The notes beneath the pieces are model-generated. The model saw only the letters and a program-made list of their open reading frames with translations. It did no database searches and was not told the DNA's origin. Of a DNA stretch of 64,000 nucleotides, positions 49,513 through 56,940 are shown in pieces. The position numbers and the translations under genes are program-made. The first letter of the stretch is position 1, and each line of letters starts with the position of its first letter. The stretch is from JBGOTP01 sp963717075 (GTDB lineage Bacteria; Acidobacteriota; Vicinamibacteria; Vicinamibacterales; CAVVIG01), in the NCBI GenBank assembly GCA_963717075.1, contig CAVQVI010000027.1, positions 310,001 to 374,000 on the forward strand, written 5' to 3'.

Positions 49513-50212
49513 TTAAACGATGACCGGCTCTCGCTCCTCCGCTGCTCCGGGAACCTCAGCCAGAATCTCTGCCCGCACACCATTAACAGAGTGCGAATAA
49601 ATCTCACAAAGCGACCGAACCTCGCGCAACGTGTTCGCTGTGGCGGGGTCCGCTCGTTCGGCCCGTTCCAATCTCGCGGTGGTGACCTGCTCCGGGGCGA
49701 CAAACGGTTCCATCCTACGGCTGCCATCCGGACGCGGTGCTGACAGCACACCAACCGGTGCGGTCTCGATAGCGGTGAGCACCCGCGGGTCGGTTGTGGA
49801 CAAATACCAAGAGAGTCGGTCAGATGCTGACAGCTCGCGAAGCTGGTCCCGGATTTCCTGGTGCTGCAACTCGTAGGAAATGCGTGCGGCAGGGTCTGTG
49901 GGCGGATGGTACGTCACCTTCGCAAGAAGGGACTTCTCGAAGCGTCACTGCCCGGTCCGTGAGCGTCTTAATAGTGGTGTCCTCGATGGCCTTCAACGTG
50001 GCAAGCGCAGCAGCCGCAACACGGATGGCACCTGCCGACCGACCCTCTGGCGATAGGTCGGTATTTTGTTCGTTTCCGAGAAGCTCGGCATTGAAGTTAT
50101 CCGCCGTCGCCAAAACCACGTTCAATTGTTTCGTGAGTCCTTCGCGCAGATGCTCGGGGACTTGCCTGATATAGTTCTGGCCGGCGAGCTTTAGAACTTG
50201 TCCGACTTTCAT
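49513..50212 (-). pseudogene. Element protein of unknown function, frameshifted
   Basis: The start at 50212 reads MKVGQVLKLAGQNYIRQVPEHLREGLTKQLNVVLATADNFNAELLG up to TDRAVTLREV. Near 49930 one base shifts the frame and the protein continues LLAKVTYHPPTDPAARISYELQHQEIRDQLRELSASDRLSWYLSTTDPRVLTAI to 49513, giving about 232 residues. Both halves are rich in helices and share codon use, so a single gene is more likely than two overlapping ones. No family recognised; the position next to the scaffold-like gene suggests a virion- or packaging-related role. GAGGAGAACATCA precedes the start. Confidence 0.55.
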
Positions 50213-50276
50213 TGATGTTCTCCTCCGTCGATTTCGCGTTTCGCGTACTTTCCGAGTTTCACACTTTTCCTAAGTT

Positions 50277-51008
50277 TCACGAATATTCGATTTTCACTTC
50301 CCCTCGCGCGATTGCCGACGCGTGCTCCCCGAGCTGTTGCGGTGTAGGGTCTTTTAGGATTTTCTGGTTGGAGCTTGCGCCGAAACGGACCGGGGATGCC
50401 GTGCGACCACCAGCACCGCCACCATGACTCGGCAGAAATGTGAAGTCGGCCTCTTTCGCACGTTGAGTCATCCATTCTGCGAGGCTAAGTTTTTCGCTTG
50501 GGTTGGAAGCCGAAAATTCCGTGGTCGTGAGTTCCCCATCCTTCATCGCGAAAACCTTCGCCGCCGCTTCAGCCGTAAAGTCGATGGCGGAAGACCTGCC
50601 TCCGCACTTCAAGAATTCCGCCGTCACGGCATGCCGAAGTTGAGTCGCTGCGTGTGCAGCCTTTTCGGCGGCGAGGCTGGCTTCGAGTTCCGCAGCCCGC
50701 GCCGTGGCATCCGGCCGAGCCTTGAGCGTGTGATATTCATCAGGGTCCACGCCTTCGAACTTTGCGAGGTTCGCCAGGGCAGCCTTCGCGGCGTCGGGGT
50801 CGATGCCCTCGAACTTGGCGACGGTCGCCTTCAGCACATCGGTGGCCTTCATCAGCTCGATATTTCGGGCGCGGAACTCATTCACCTTTGATGTGTCGGG
50901 TAATCCGTCAATGGTGAGAACAAACTTGCCATCGGGCGTCGGTTTGTAGAGTGACCTATCCGGCTCCGGCACTTGAACGAGGTCGTCGATCAGGTATTTC
51001 AGCGCCAT
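50277..51008 (-). CDS. Phage scaffold-like protein (DUF6651-like)
   Basis: 243 residues. The N-terminus MALKYLIDDLVQVPEPDRSLYKPTPDGKFVLTIDGL matches the opening of phage capsid-scaffold-like proteins (LKYLxxxxxxVPExxxxLYxxxxDGKFxLxxDG). It is followed by helical, probably coiled-coil segments (ARNIELMKATDVLKATVAKFEG, AAELEASLAAEKAAHAATQLRHAV) and a C-terminal disordered tail. Such proteins normally sit just before a major capsid gene, which is missing here. In a satellite it could redirect helper capsid assembly. AAGGAGAAGAC precedes ATG 51008. Family assignment by pattern only. Confidence 0.65.
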   Translation of the reverse strand: MALKYLIDDLVQVPEPDRSLYKPTPDGKFVLTIDGLPDTSKVNEFRARNIELMKATDVLKATVAKFEGIDPDAAKAALANLAKFEGVDPDEYHTLKARPDATARAAELEASLAAEKAAHAATQLRHAVTAEFLKCGGRSSAIDFTAEAAAKVFAMKDGELTTTEFSASNPSEKLSLAEWMTQRAKEADFTFLPSHGGGAGGRTASPVRFGASSNQKILKDPTPQQLGEHASAIARGEVKIEYS

Positions 51009-51017
51009 GTCTTCTCC

Positions 51018-51234
51018 TTAATGAATCTTTTTCGTTGACTGCCGTTCCGCCAGTTGGACCATGAGCGCGTTGCGCTGGAGCACGGTGAGCAACGCGGGTT
51101 GCATCTCGCTCAGCGGTGAGGTACAGGTCGAGCAACCGTTCACAGATGGGTAGGGCATTCGGCCAGTCCTTAATCTTGATAGCGTCACCGAGCGCGTAGA
51201 GCAGGGTGAGGATTTCTTCTTCTTTGTCAGTCAC
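51018..51234 (-). pseudogene. Small helical element protein, frameshifted
   Basis: GTG 51234 opens MTDKEEEILTLLYALGDAIKIKDWPNALPICERLLDLYLT. One base near 51113 shifts the frame, and the better continuation is LSEMQPALLTVLQRNALMVQLAERQSTKKIH with a stop at 51018. The repaired product has about 71 residues, all-helical. No family recognised. It ends 9 bases before the scaffold-like gene start and shares its operon. Confidence 0.55.
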
Positions 51235-51285
51235 CGTGTGTCTCCTTTTGCAGGATTCCAAATTCCGATTCCCTGAGCCCACAAG

Positions 51286-51645
51286 TCAATTGACTCGCCG
51301 CTGAGCCAATGCAGCCTCGATGGTGTCGCACCACCCGAGTAGACGCGCGCACCTGCGCCGCATGAGCCATTCGCAGCTTCCCTTCGTCAGCACCATCTCG
51401 ACTAGTAACCTGATTGCTTCCGTGTCGACTCGGTGGAGCACTCGCCACAGATAGTTCGTCGCATTGGGTTGGCGCCGACGTCGACTCACCACGAAGTTGA
51501 AAAGACAATCCAAGTCATGAGCCACGGGGTGTTTCCGCGAGCGGTTGCAGCTGTCCCGGAACCTGCTGGCCAGTCTCTCGCGTTCTATTTCCGCGTGGAT
51601 GCCAAGTGGGTCTGGTTTGTTAGGGTCGTATGGATATCGCATCAC
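51286..51645 (-). CDS. Element protein of unknown function
   Basis: 119 residues: MMRYPYDPNKPDPLGIHAEIERERLASRFRDSCNRSRKHPVAHDLDCLFNFVVSRRRRQPNATNYLWRVLHRVDTEAIRLL. Basic, helical, with several cysteines and no recognised motif. Its start overlaps the stop of the preceding gene (ATGA), a translational-coupling arrangement, with GGGGAAG upstream. It may be a DNA- or RNA-binding protein by charge, but that is a guess. Confidence 0.65.
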   Translation of the reverse strand: MMRYPYDPNKPDPLGIHAEIERERLASRFRDSCNRSRKHPVAHDLDCLFNFVVSRRRRQPNATNYLWRVLHRVDTEAIRLLVEMVLTKGSCEWLMRRRCARLLGWCDTIEAALAQRRVN

Positions 51646-52322
51646 TTCCCCTTAGTCAGGATTCTGACGACTGCTTGAGTGCGGTTGACTTCTTCCTGTG
51701 CAAGGCGAATCGCTGCCTGAATCTCTTCGAGTGTTTGCTCCCTCTCTGGGGTTATGTCTTCAGGAGTTATGTCGATAACTGCGAGTCCCGTGCCCCGCGC
51801 TTCGCGCTCTCTTTCCAGGTCGTCCCGTTCTTGCGAATCACGCTGTAGCTTTGCAGCGATTTGCAGCGCGCGGCGGACCAGGTCGTCTTTCGATAACTCG
51901 GATAGGTCCGCGATGGGTTGTGATACGGGCTCCGCGTCTACGGGTTTGCCGTCGATGGTATAAAGCGCGAGCGCCAAATATGGGTACGACTTAGGTGGGT
52001 CTGCCAATAAACCAGCTATAATAGCGTCCCGGAATAGTTCCGGCTGCGTAGTGGCTAAGTCGACCATGATTCGTTTGATGGATGCCTTCTGGAGTTTAGC
52101 CAGAGTTGTCGTCGTGCCATCGGGACCTCGGATTATGGTATTTGGGTCCATGTTATGCCTCTTGTTCTGTGCTCCCAGTTGTCGACCATATCGCGGGCCT
52201 TTCGGTATCCACATACGAGCGACGTGGGAGTCGCGCATCTTGTCGCGAGTCGCCTGCTTCTGCTCCGGCGTGCGGCGAGCGTGCCATGCGTACATTCCTT
52301 GACTGACGGCGAAATTCTTCAT
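51642..52322 (-). CDS. Element protein of unknown function, small-terminase-like position
   Basis: 226 residues. The N-terminal 55 residues are very basic (HARRTPEQKQATRDKMRDSHVARMWIPKGPRYGRQLGAQNKRHN). A middle domain is PELFRDAIIAGLLADPPKSYPYLALALYTIDGKPV, and the C-terminus is a long acidic coiled coil (RALQIAAKLQRDSQERDDLEREREARG, REQTLEEIQAAIRLAQEEVNRTQAV). No ribosome site is evident before ATG 52322. Basic DNA-binding head plus helical oligomerisation tail and position between replication and scaffold genes would suit a small terminase, but no sequence motif proves it. Confidence 0.55.
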   Translation of the reverse strand: MKNFAVSQGMYAWHARRTPEQKQATRDKMRDSHVARMWIPKGPRYGRQLGAQNKRHNMDPNTIIRGPDGTTTTLAKLQKASIKRIMVDLATTQPELFRDAIIAGLLADPPKSYPYLALALYTIDGKPVDAEPVSQPIADLSELSKDDLVRRALQIAAKLQRDSQERDDLEREREARGTGLAVIDITPEDITPEREQTLEEIQAAIRLAQEEVNRTQAVVRILTKGK

Positions 52323-52410
52323 TGGCTAATATTGCAGTCCGACGTTAATCCCGGATGTTCCCTCCCTAGATGTCCCTGCCAGCCCAACCAAACGCCCGTA
52401 ACCACTTGCG

Positions 52411-52506
52411 TGCGGGGGTTGCGGGGGTTGTAGGTGCTCCCTACTGGAAATGCAGGGTGCCTGTATTTGCAATAGGCTGCGGTTACAACCCCCACAACCC
52501 CCGCAG
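52411..52506. repeat. G-rich inverted repeat in the element
   Basis: TGCGGGGGTTGCGGGGGTTG (52411-52430) is matched in inverted orientation around 52484-52505 (ACAACCCCCACAACCCCCGCA read on the plus strand, split in two 10-mers here: ACAACCCCCA and CAACCCCCGC). A third related string, AACCCCCGCAACCCC, lies at 52534-52550. The arms differ by one base. It lies in the 240-bp gap upstream of 51642-52322 and downstream of the replication gene. Confidence 0.7.
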
Positions 52507-52562
52507 CCGTTAATTTCACTAGCCATGATGGTTAAACCCCCGCAACCCCAGCATCCAGCAAC

Positions 52563-55007
52563 CTAGAAAGGGACGATGTCCCCAGGCTCCGGCTTTTTCG
52601 GCTCATGCACCACCGTCTCCAATTCACCGTTGTCGCCAATCTTGTAGAGGCAGAATGGCTTCCGCGTCGTAGCATCCTTAGGTGTTTCGAGTCGCACCTG
52701 TGTTCCATCCTTAAGTAAGAATTGTCGGCCTCGCTGAGTCCGTAGCTGTAGACCAAACGCCACGCGAACATCGCGAATCTTGCCGCTGTGTAAACCTAAG
52801 TCGCCTTCTACACCTTCGGCTTGAACGATGGACCACACATCGTTACTACCAACATAATCACTCTTATGCGAGTCCCACCATGCTTCTACCACCGCATTCC
52901 AGGCATTGCCGCGAACATTGCTGGCTTTGCGAAATGTGGCGGCATTGGTTCCAAATCCTTTGATACCAGCGGCCTCAAGAATCCCACCCATCACGATGCT
53001 CCACTGCTCAAAACTCGCGACTATCGTTCCCGTGAAGGGTTTCCGACCATTGGCTATCCAGTGCTGGATAAGTGTCAGCGCGGCCCACACGATTTCACTG
53101 CGCTGCTCAATGGCCCACTTGGGGAGTTCGTGTTTGAATCCACTACGAGTTGTTGGGTCGGCCATCTTTGCGTCGAGTCGGATGGCAACGATTCGCCTCA
53201 CGATGTCGTAACCTATTTCAGGATTACACCCTGTGGCGACCCACGGCATATCAGCGGGTAGTGTCACCATCCGCGTTATTCCGAGAATACGGTCTGTCCA
53301 TGTTTTGCTCGTAAACAACGCCGCCAATTGGTGACTGTCAATCTTGACGACGTTATCCAGCAGCACGGCTTCCGGAGCCTCTAGCAAAGTGGCTGTGATG
53401 CGCTTCCGCCACTCATCTTCATCGTCGCAGTCTGTGATGATGCCCTGCCGACCACCGAGCGCCGGAATCATGCACGCATCGGCCAGCTTGCCCGCGCCAG
53501 TGCCAACCTCTGGTTTCTCGATGAGATGTAACGGCAGGTCGCCGCTAATAAGGTCTCGCGCGAAGAACAACAGCAAGAGGGCGATGGCATGGGCTTTGTC
53601 AGCTTGACTGGAAAAGCAGAAATCGAAGAGTAGTTCGTCCTCGATAATGTGACGAGCCTCGATGAGCTCCGCTGCTGATGGTATAGCTGAAACTGGCTTC
53701 AGGACGAAACCAGGTGTCGGTGTGTAGTAGACGCCGGCCGCCGGATGGAATCCAGGCGTTGTTATCAATGTGCCATCCGGAGCAAATACTGGAGCACTCA
53801 CTAACCGTCGTATTCTGGGATACGGTGGTGGCTCCGCTACGGCGAGCATGTTAGTTATCACTTGGTCGGGTGGATAGGCTGGCGCGAATCCGCCCTCTTT
53901 CGCTAATGTCTGAAAGCAAATCTCTTGCGCGAGCAGATTCTTCATCTTGTCGTGAGTCAGTAGGTCCGTGGCTGGACGGTCATCACGGGTCATCCAGGTG
54001 ATGCGTCCAAAGGCGTTCCCGAATAAATAGATGATGGGATGCGGCGCAATATCGTTGATATCCACCAGGACGTCGAACACTTCCTGAGTTTTCTTGTGCA
54101 AGTCAGTGACACCAACGAGCACACGTGGACGTGAATCCGCGTCGCGGTCTTCGTTGTATCCAAAGAAGACATACACATCAGCGACGTTGTGATTGGAACA
54201 ATGACTGTGTAGACACTTGAAGGCATACCCACCGCTCCGACCACGTTTCTTGAATAGTGCGGCTTCATCATCACCACCTGTGTGGTGGTCGGCCCACGGA
54301 CATTTGACTAATTGCTTCACCTCATGCTTGGCACGGAGCATCCCACGACGCTTGAACGCCTCGACCAAATTGAAGTCCATCATCCGCTTGTGGGAGTCCT
54401 GAACCTCTTTGTCTAGACGACAAATGTTCGGTGGGTTCCCACCAATAAAGACACCCGTAACGGCGAAGAATCGTTCACGGCCAGGAGCGCCGTCATACAT
54501 CTCGCTCTGGCTACCGGCCTTCGTGTGCTTCGCTCCCGGTGGTAGTGAACCGAACAGGAATTGTTTGTAGCCGGTTTCTGATGGGGATACTTCCGTGTAG
54601 GTCGGCAGCGATGCCATCTCTTGCAGAGCCCACGATTGAATGACACATGTTTTAGGGTCGCGGCAGTTGTCGCGGTCGATACCCATAACGCCGTATTCAG
54701 GAAAGAACGCGAAGCCGATACCAGCGTAACCTCCCATCTGGACGCGAGCTACTGCGGCATCGAACGTTCCCCAATCATCACGATTCGTAGGGTCGGCAGC
54801 CACACCGTCAGCACTACGAAATGGAATCTTCTTCGGCTTCCCACTCTCGCTCGGGATGGATTTCCACACTCCCCAAGTTGAAATCTTCTTCAGTTCGGTG
54901 GGTATCTGGTCAATCGGCCGCACAAGGACCGGAGTATCGTTAGAGGGTCGGGGATTGTCGGACACGAGATGTAGCTGGGGAGGGGTCGTCATTGGGTCTG
55001 TAGCCAT
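52563..55007 (-). CDS. PrimPol-type replication protein with C-terminal ATPase-like region
   Basis: 814 residues from ATG 55007 with TAGAGGAGCAG upstream. The N-terminal domain shows archaeo-eukaryotic primase-like motifs of the NrS-1 type: TWGVWKSIP, GYAGIGFAFFPEYGVMGIDRDNC (catalytic acid pair), SPSETGYKQFLFG (SxxxGxH-like, Tyr replacing His) and GRERFFAVTG. A zinc-binding region follows (CPWADHH, CLHSHCSNH). The C-terminal half has a Walker-A-like EVGTGAGKL and an acidic TDCDDEDEWRKRI, as in DUF927/virulence-type helicases. It is probably the autonomous replication initiator and primase of the element. The start at 55103 is rejected for lack of a ribosome site. Confidence 0.75.
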   Translation of the reverse strand: MATDPMTTPPQLHLVSDNPRPSNDTPVLVRPIDQIPTELKKISTWGVWKSIPSESGKPKKIPFRSADGVAADPTNRDDWGTFDAAVARVQMGGYAGIGFAFFPEYGVMGIDRDNCRDPKTCVIQSWALQEMASLPTYTEVSPSETGYKQFLFGSLPPGAKHTKAGSQSEMYDGAPGRERFFAVTGVFIGGNPPNICRLDKEVQDSHKRMMDFNLVEAFKRRGMLRAKHEVKQLVKCPWADHHTGGDDEAALFKKRGRSGGYAFKCLHSHCSNHNVADVYVFFGYNEDRDADSRPRVLVGVTDLHKKTQEVFDVLVDINDIAPHPIIYLFGNAFGRITWMTRDDRPATDLLTHDKMKNLLAQEICFQTLAKEGGFAPAYPPDQVITNMLAVAEPPPYPRIRRLVSAPVFAPDGTLITTPGFHPAAGVYYTPTPGFVLKPVSAIPSAAELIEARHIIEDELLFDFCFSSQADKAHAIALLLLFFARDLISGDLPLHLIEKPEVGTGAGKLADACMIPALGGRQGIITDCDDEDEWRKRITATLLEAPEAVLLDNVVKIDSHQLAALFTSKTWTDRILGITRMVTLPADMPWVATGCNPEIGYDIVRRIVAIRLDAKMADPTTRSGFKHELPKWAIEQRSEIVWAALTLIQHWIANGRKPFTGTIVASFEQWSIVMGGILEAAGIKGFGTNAATFRKASNVRGNAWNAVVEAWWDSHKSDYVGSNDVWSIVQAEGVEGDLGLHSGKIRDVRVAFGLQLRTQRGRQFLLKDGTQVRLETPKDATTRKPFCLYKIGDNGELETVVHEPKKPEPGDIVPF

Positions 55008-55018
55008 CTGCTCCTCTA

Positions 55019-55658
55019 CCTGACCTTGCGCTTGAGCACGCTGAGATTGGCCTGAATCGAGACCACACGTAATCGCGCATGCGTCGCGTGATAGATAACC
55101 CACCGTTTAGCGATGTCGCCGTCCATCAAGTAGTTTTCCGTGCTGCCGTCAGTTGTTGGTGAGACGGCGAGGGTCTCTAGTGTTATTCCCTCACTGAGAA
55201 TGAATTGGTCCACGAGCATCCTGAACGTTGGGTCCGCGTGGTCCACATGCGATGTATCGCGGGTGATGGTCTCGCCTGTTATTGGGCAGACTCGGTGTGG
55301 TGTGGTGTCAAAGGATGTGTTGTGAAACTCCCAGATTTGCGGGCGCACCTCCGTCCGGAATGCCGCGCCGAACCTGCGCGTCGGCCGGGGGTGGTGTCAG
55401 GCACGCAATGAAACTCCAATCCGTGCGCGAACCGTCATGGCGTGTGAGCCAGAACCCGCGTGAACCTAGGTTCTGCTCGACCTGGAACGATGCGACGCCG
55501 ACACCGATTTTCGCGTCGCGCTGGCGATGCTGATTCAGTGTGGCCGTAAGCAGCTCAACATCGACCGGGTCGTCGACCGTGGCGCCAACCGGATACCGAT
55601 AGAGCACAGTCTGAAGTGCTTTCTTGCGCTGAGCTTTAGTAGGTTGTCCATCTCTCAT
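55019..55658 (-). pseudogene. DUF3223 (DCL)-like protein, frameshifted
   Basis: The start at 55658 (overlapping the upstream stop, ATGA) opens MRDGQPTKAQRKKALQTVLYRYPVGATVDDPVDVELLTATLNQHRQ. It includes GVGVASFQVEQNLGSRGFWLTRHDGSRTDWSFIACL. Near 55360 the frame shifts to VRPQIWEFHNTSFDTTPHRVCPITGETITRDTSHVDHADPTFRMLVDQFI and ends at 55019. FWLxRxDGxxxDFSxxxCL plus CPxTGE and HVDH are the DUF3223 hallmarks, with an HNH-like Cys/His set. The repaired length of about 212 residues fits. Function unknown; also found in other phages and islands. Confidence 0.7.
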
Positions 55659-55906
55659 GCCTTCGACCTCATCGCGCGCAGAATGGGCAGAATCTCACGG
55701 AGGGGCCGACGATTGATTGCTGCTGTTGCTAGGGGGATACAGATTGGGCAGAAGATGACGGATAGTCCTGCTGATACCGTCCACCGAACGGCATCCCATT
55801 TAGGGACAACGGTCAGACAGATATGGCAGCGATGCTCAGAATAGATTCGCTGGTCATCAATTTCTTCTGGGCTTAACTTGGGGGTTGGTGTAACGCGCTT
55901 TCCCAT
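55655..55906 (-). CDS. Small zinc-finger element protein
   Basis: 83 residues: SEHRCHICLTVVPKWDAVRWTVSAGLSVIFCPICIPLATAAINRRP. Two CxxC pairs (CHIC, CPIC) make a probable zinc ribbon. Overlaps the next gene by four bases (ATGA) and its own start abuts the preceding stop, so the four leftward early genes are translationally coupled. Confidence 0.7.
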   Translation of the reverse strand: MGKRVTPTPKLSPEEIDDQRIYSEHRCHICLTVVPKWDAVRWTVSAGLSVIFCPICIPLATAAINRRPLREILPILRAMRSKA

Positions 55907-56109
55907 TACACCTTCTCCTGATGCTTCTCTATAAAAGCTCGCAGTGCATCCACGGAAAGGAGCACCCTGCGAGTGTTTTCACCGGGTCGCTTCGTGCTGG
56001 GGCACCGAACGACAGGAATCAACCTGTCAGCAATGTAGCGGTCCAGAACCCAAACGGATATCCCGAGTGCTGCCGCCGCCTCTTTCCGCCCCACAACGAG
56101 CGGCGTCAT
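55906..56109 (-). CDS. Excisionase-like helix-turn-helix protein
   Basis: 67 residues: MTPLVVGRKEAAAALGISVWVLDRYIADRLIPVVRCPSTKRPGENTRRVLLSVDALRAFIEKH. This is the winged helix-turn-helix layout of AlpA/Xis-type excisionases (VGRKEAAAALGIS..LDRYI then a wing and VSVDALRAFIE). Small size, position at the front of the leftward arm and presence of an integrase support excisionase or early activator. Starts four bases inside the preceding gene. Confidence 0.8.
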   Translation of the reverse strand: MTPLVVGRKEAAAALGISVWVLDRYIADRLIPVVRCPSTKRPGENTRRVLLSVDALRAFIEKHQEKV

Positions 56110-56357
56110 GCCGTCCGCTCCGTAGTGTCGGTAACGATTGCAATAGGTCGCAGTAGAAGGAAGGCAGGTGACACGTCAAGGACAGTTGCAAGCGCATCAA
56201 GTTCGTCGTCGGTGAGCCTAATCTGCCCAAGCTCCGCACGTGAAATGAAGGTCTGGAGTCGCAGGCGGGACGAACTACCCAGCAACCGTTCGGCGTGGCG
56301 AGCAACATCTCGTTGCGCCCAGCGACGCTGTCTGCGTTCAAATTCGAGGCGTAGCAC
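56106..56357 (-). CDS. XRE-like regulator, first gene of the leftward arm
   Basis: 83 residues from GTG 56357, chosen because CTGGAGGTTCC lies directly upstream; a frame from 56411 adds 18 residues without a ribosome site. Sequence LRLEFERRQRRWAQRDVARHAERLLGSSSRLRLQTFISRAELGQIRLTDDELDALATVLDVSPAFLLL resembles an XRE/Cro helix-turn-helix (WAQRDVARHAE..; LTDDELDALATVLDVS). Likely repressor or antirepressor controlling the divergent region 56358-56718. Confidence 0.65.
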   Translation of the reverse strand: MLRLEFERRQRRWAQRDVARHAERLLGSSSRLRLQTFISRAELGQIRLTDDELDALATVLDVSPAFLLLRPIAIVTDTTERTA

Positions 56358-56545
56358 CGGAACCTCCAGGACCGGCGCACAAAGGAAAAGGCGTCGGTCA
56401 AAAGAAAACACATCACTCGTGTTTGCTCTTAACCAACACCTTCGGTAACTGGGTTGGTGGATTCCGGTGTCTACTTACTCCGGAGCCGTGGATAAGGCGG
56501 GCATAGCCTTCAACGGCCTTCGTGGGGTAACCACTACATCTGTAA

Positions 56546-56561
56546 GTTAGTATACGCTAAC
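56546..56561. promoter_or_regulatory. Operator-like palindrome in the element control region
   Basis: GTTAGTATACGCTAAC has perfect GTTAG/CTAAC arms. Its TATACGCTA string recurs at 56695-56703 over the rightward promoter, which suggests both are sites for the same regulator. Confidence 0.55.
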
Positions 56562-56622
56562 ACGGGCTAAATTGCAAGCACAAAGTGGGGCGAAGGCGCA
56601 ATTATTTTGCGTCCGTGCCTGC

Positions 56623-56679
56623 GGTTTGTAACTGGCCAGAGACCACACAAAGGTTTGTAACTGGCCCGAGACTACATAA
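56623..56679. repeat. Two tandem 28-bp repeats upstream of the integrase promoter
   Basis: GGTTTGTAACTGGCC followed by a similar GAGAC-ACA-AA tail occurs at 56623-56650 and 56652-56679 (29-bp period, four differences). They end five bases before the -35 box of the rightward promoter, a typical place for activator or repressor sites. Confidence 0.8.
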
Positions 56680-56683
56680 GGAC

Positions 56684-56719
56684 TTGCCGGACGCTATACG
56701 CTACGGTATAATAGGCAAA
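56684..56719 (+). promoter_or_regulatory. Promoter of the repressor-integrase operon, leaderless
   Basis: TTGCCG (56684-56689), a 17-bp spacer and TATAAT (56707-56712) form a near-consensus sigma-70-type promoter. Seven bases after the -10 box is the A of the ATG at 56719, so the transcript probably starts at the start codon. The dyad TATAC-GCTACG-GTATA (56695-56710) overlaps the -10. Confidence 0.75.
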
Positions 56720-56940
56720 TGACCCCACGTAAGCTCCTGGAATTCCGCCAGCGCCTCAAACTCACACAAGCTGAGTTCGCGGAGTACGTGGGTGCAGCAC
56801 CCAACACCGTCGCTCGATGGGAGCGCGGGGAGTTGGGGATGCGGCCGAGCACCGAGCGACTCCTCAAGTTACTGATGGAACAAACCGACCTCACGACGCC
56901 AACCATCACCGAGCCGACCGCCAAGAAGAGGAGAAAGTAA
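56719..56940 (+). CDS. XRE-family helix-turn-helix regulator
   Basis: 73 residues: MTPRKLLEFRQRLKLTQAEFAEYVGAAPNTVARWERGELGMRPSTERLLKLLMEQ followed by a basic tail ending KKRRK. This is a textbook XRE domain (LTQAEFAEYVGAAPNTVARWERG). It has no leader (see promoter at 56684) and is followed without a gap by the integrase gene, whose GTG abuts its TAA. Probably the element's maintenance repressor, acting on the operators between it and the leftward arm. Confidence 0.88.
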   Translation: MTPRKLLEFRQRLKLTQAEFAEYVGAAPNTVARWERGELGMRPSTERLLKLLMEQTDLTTPTITEPTAKKRRK

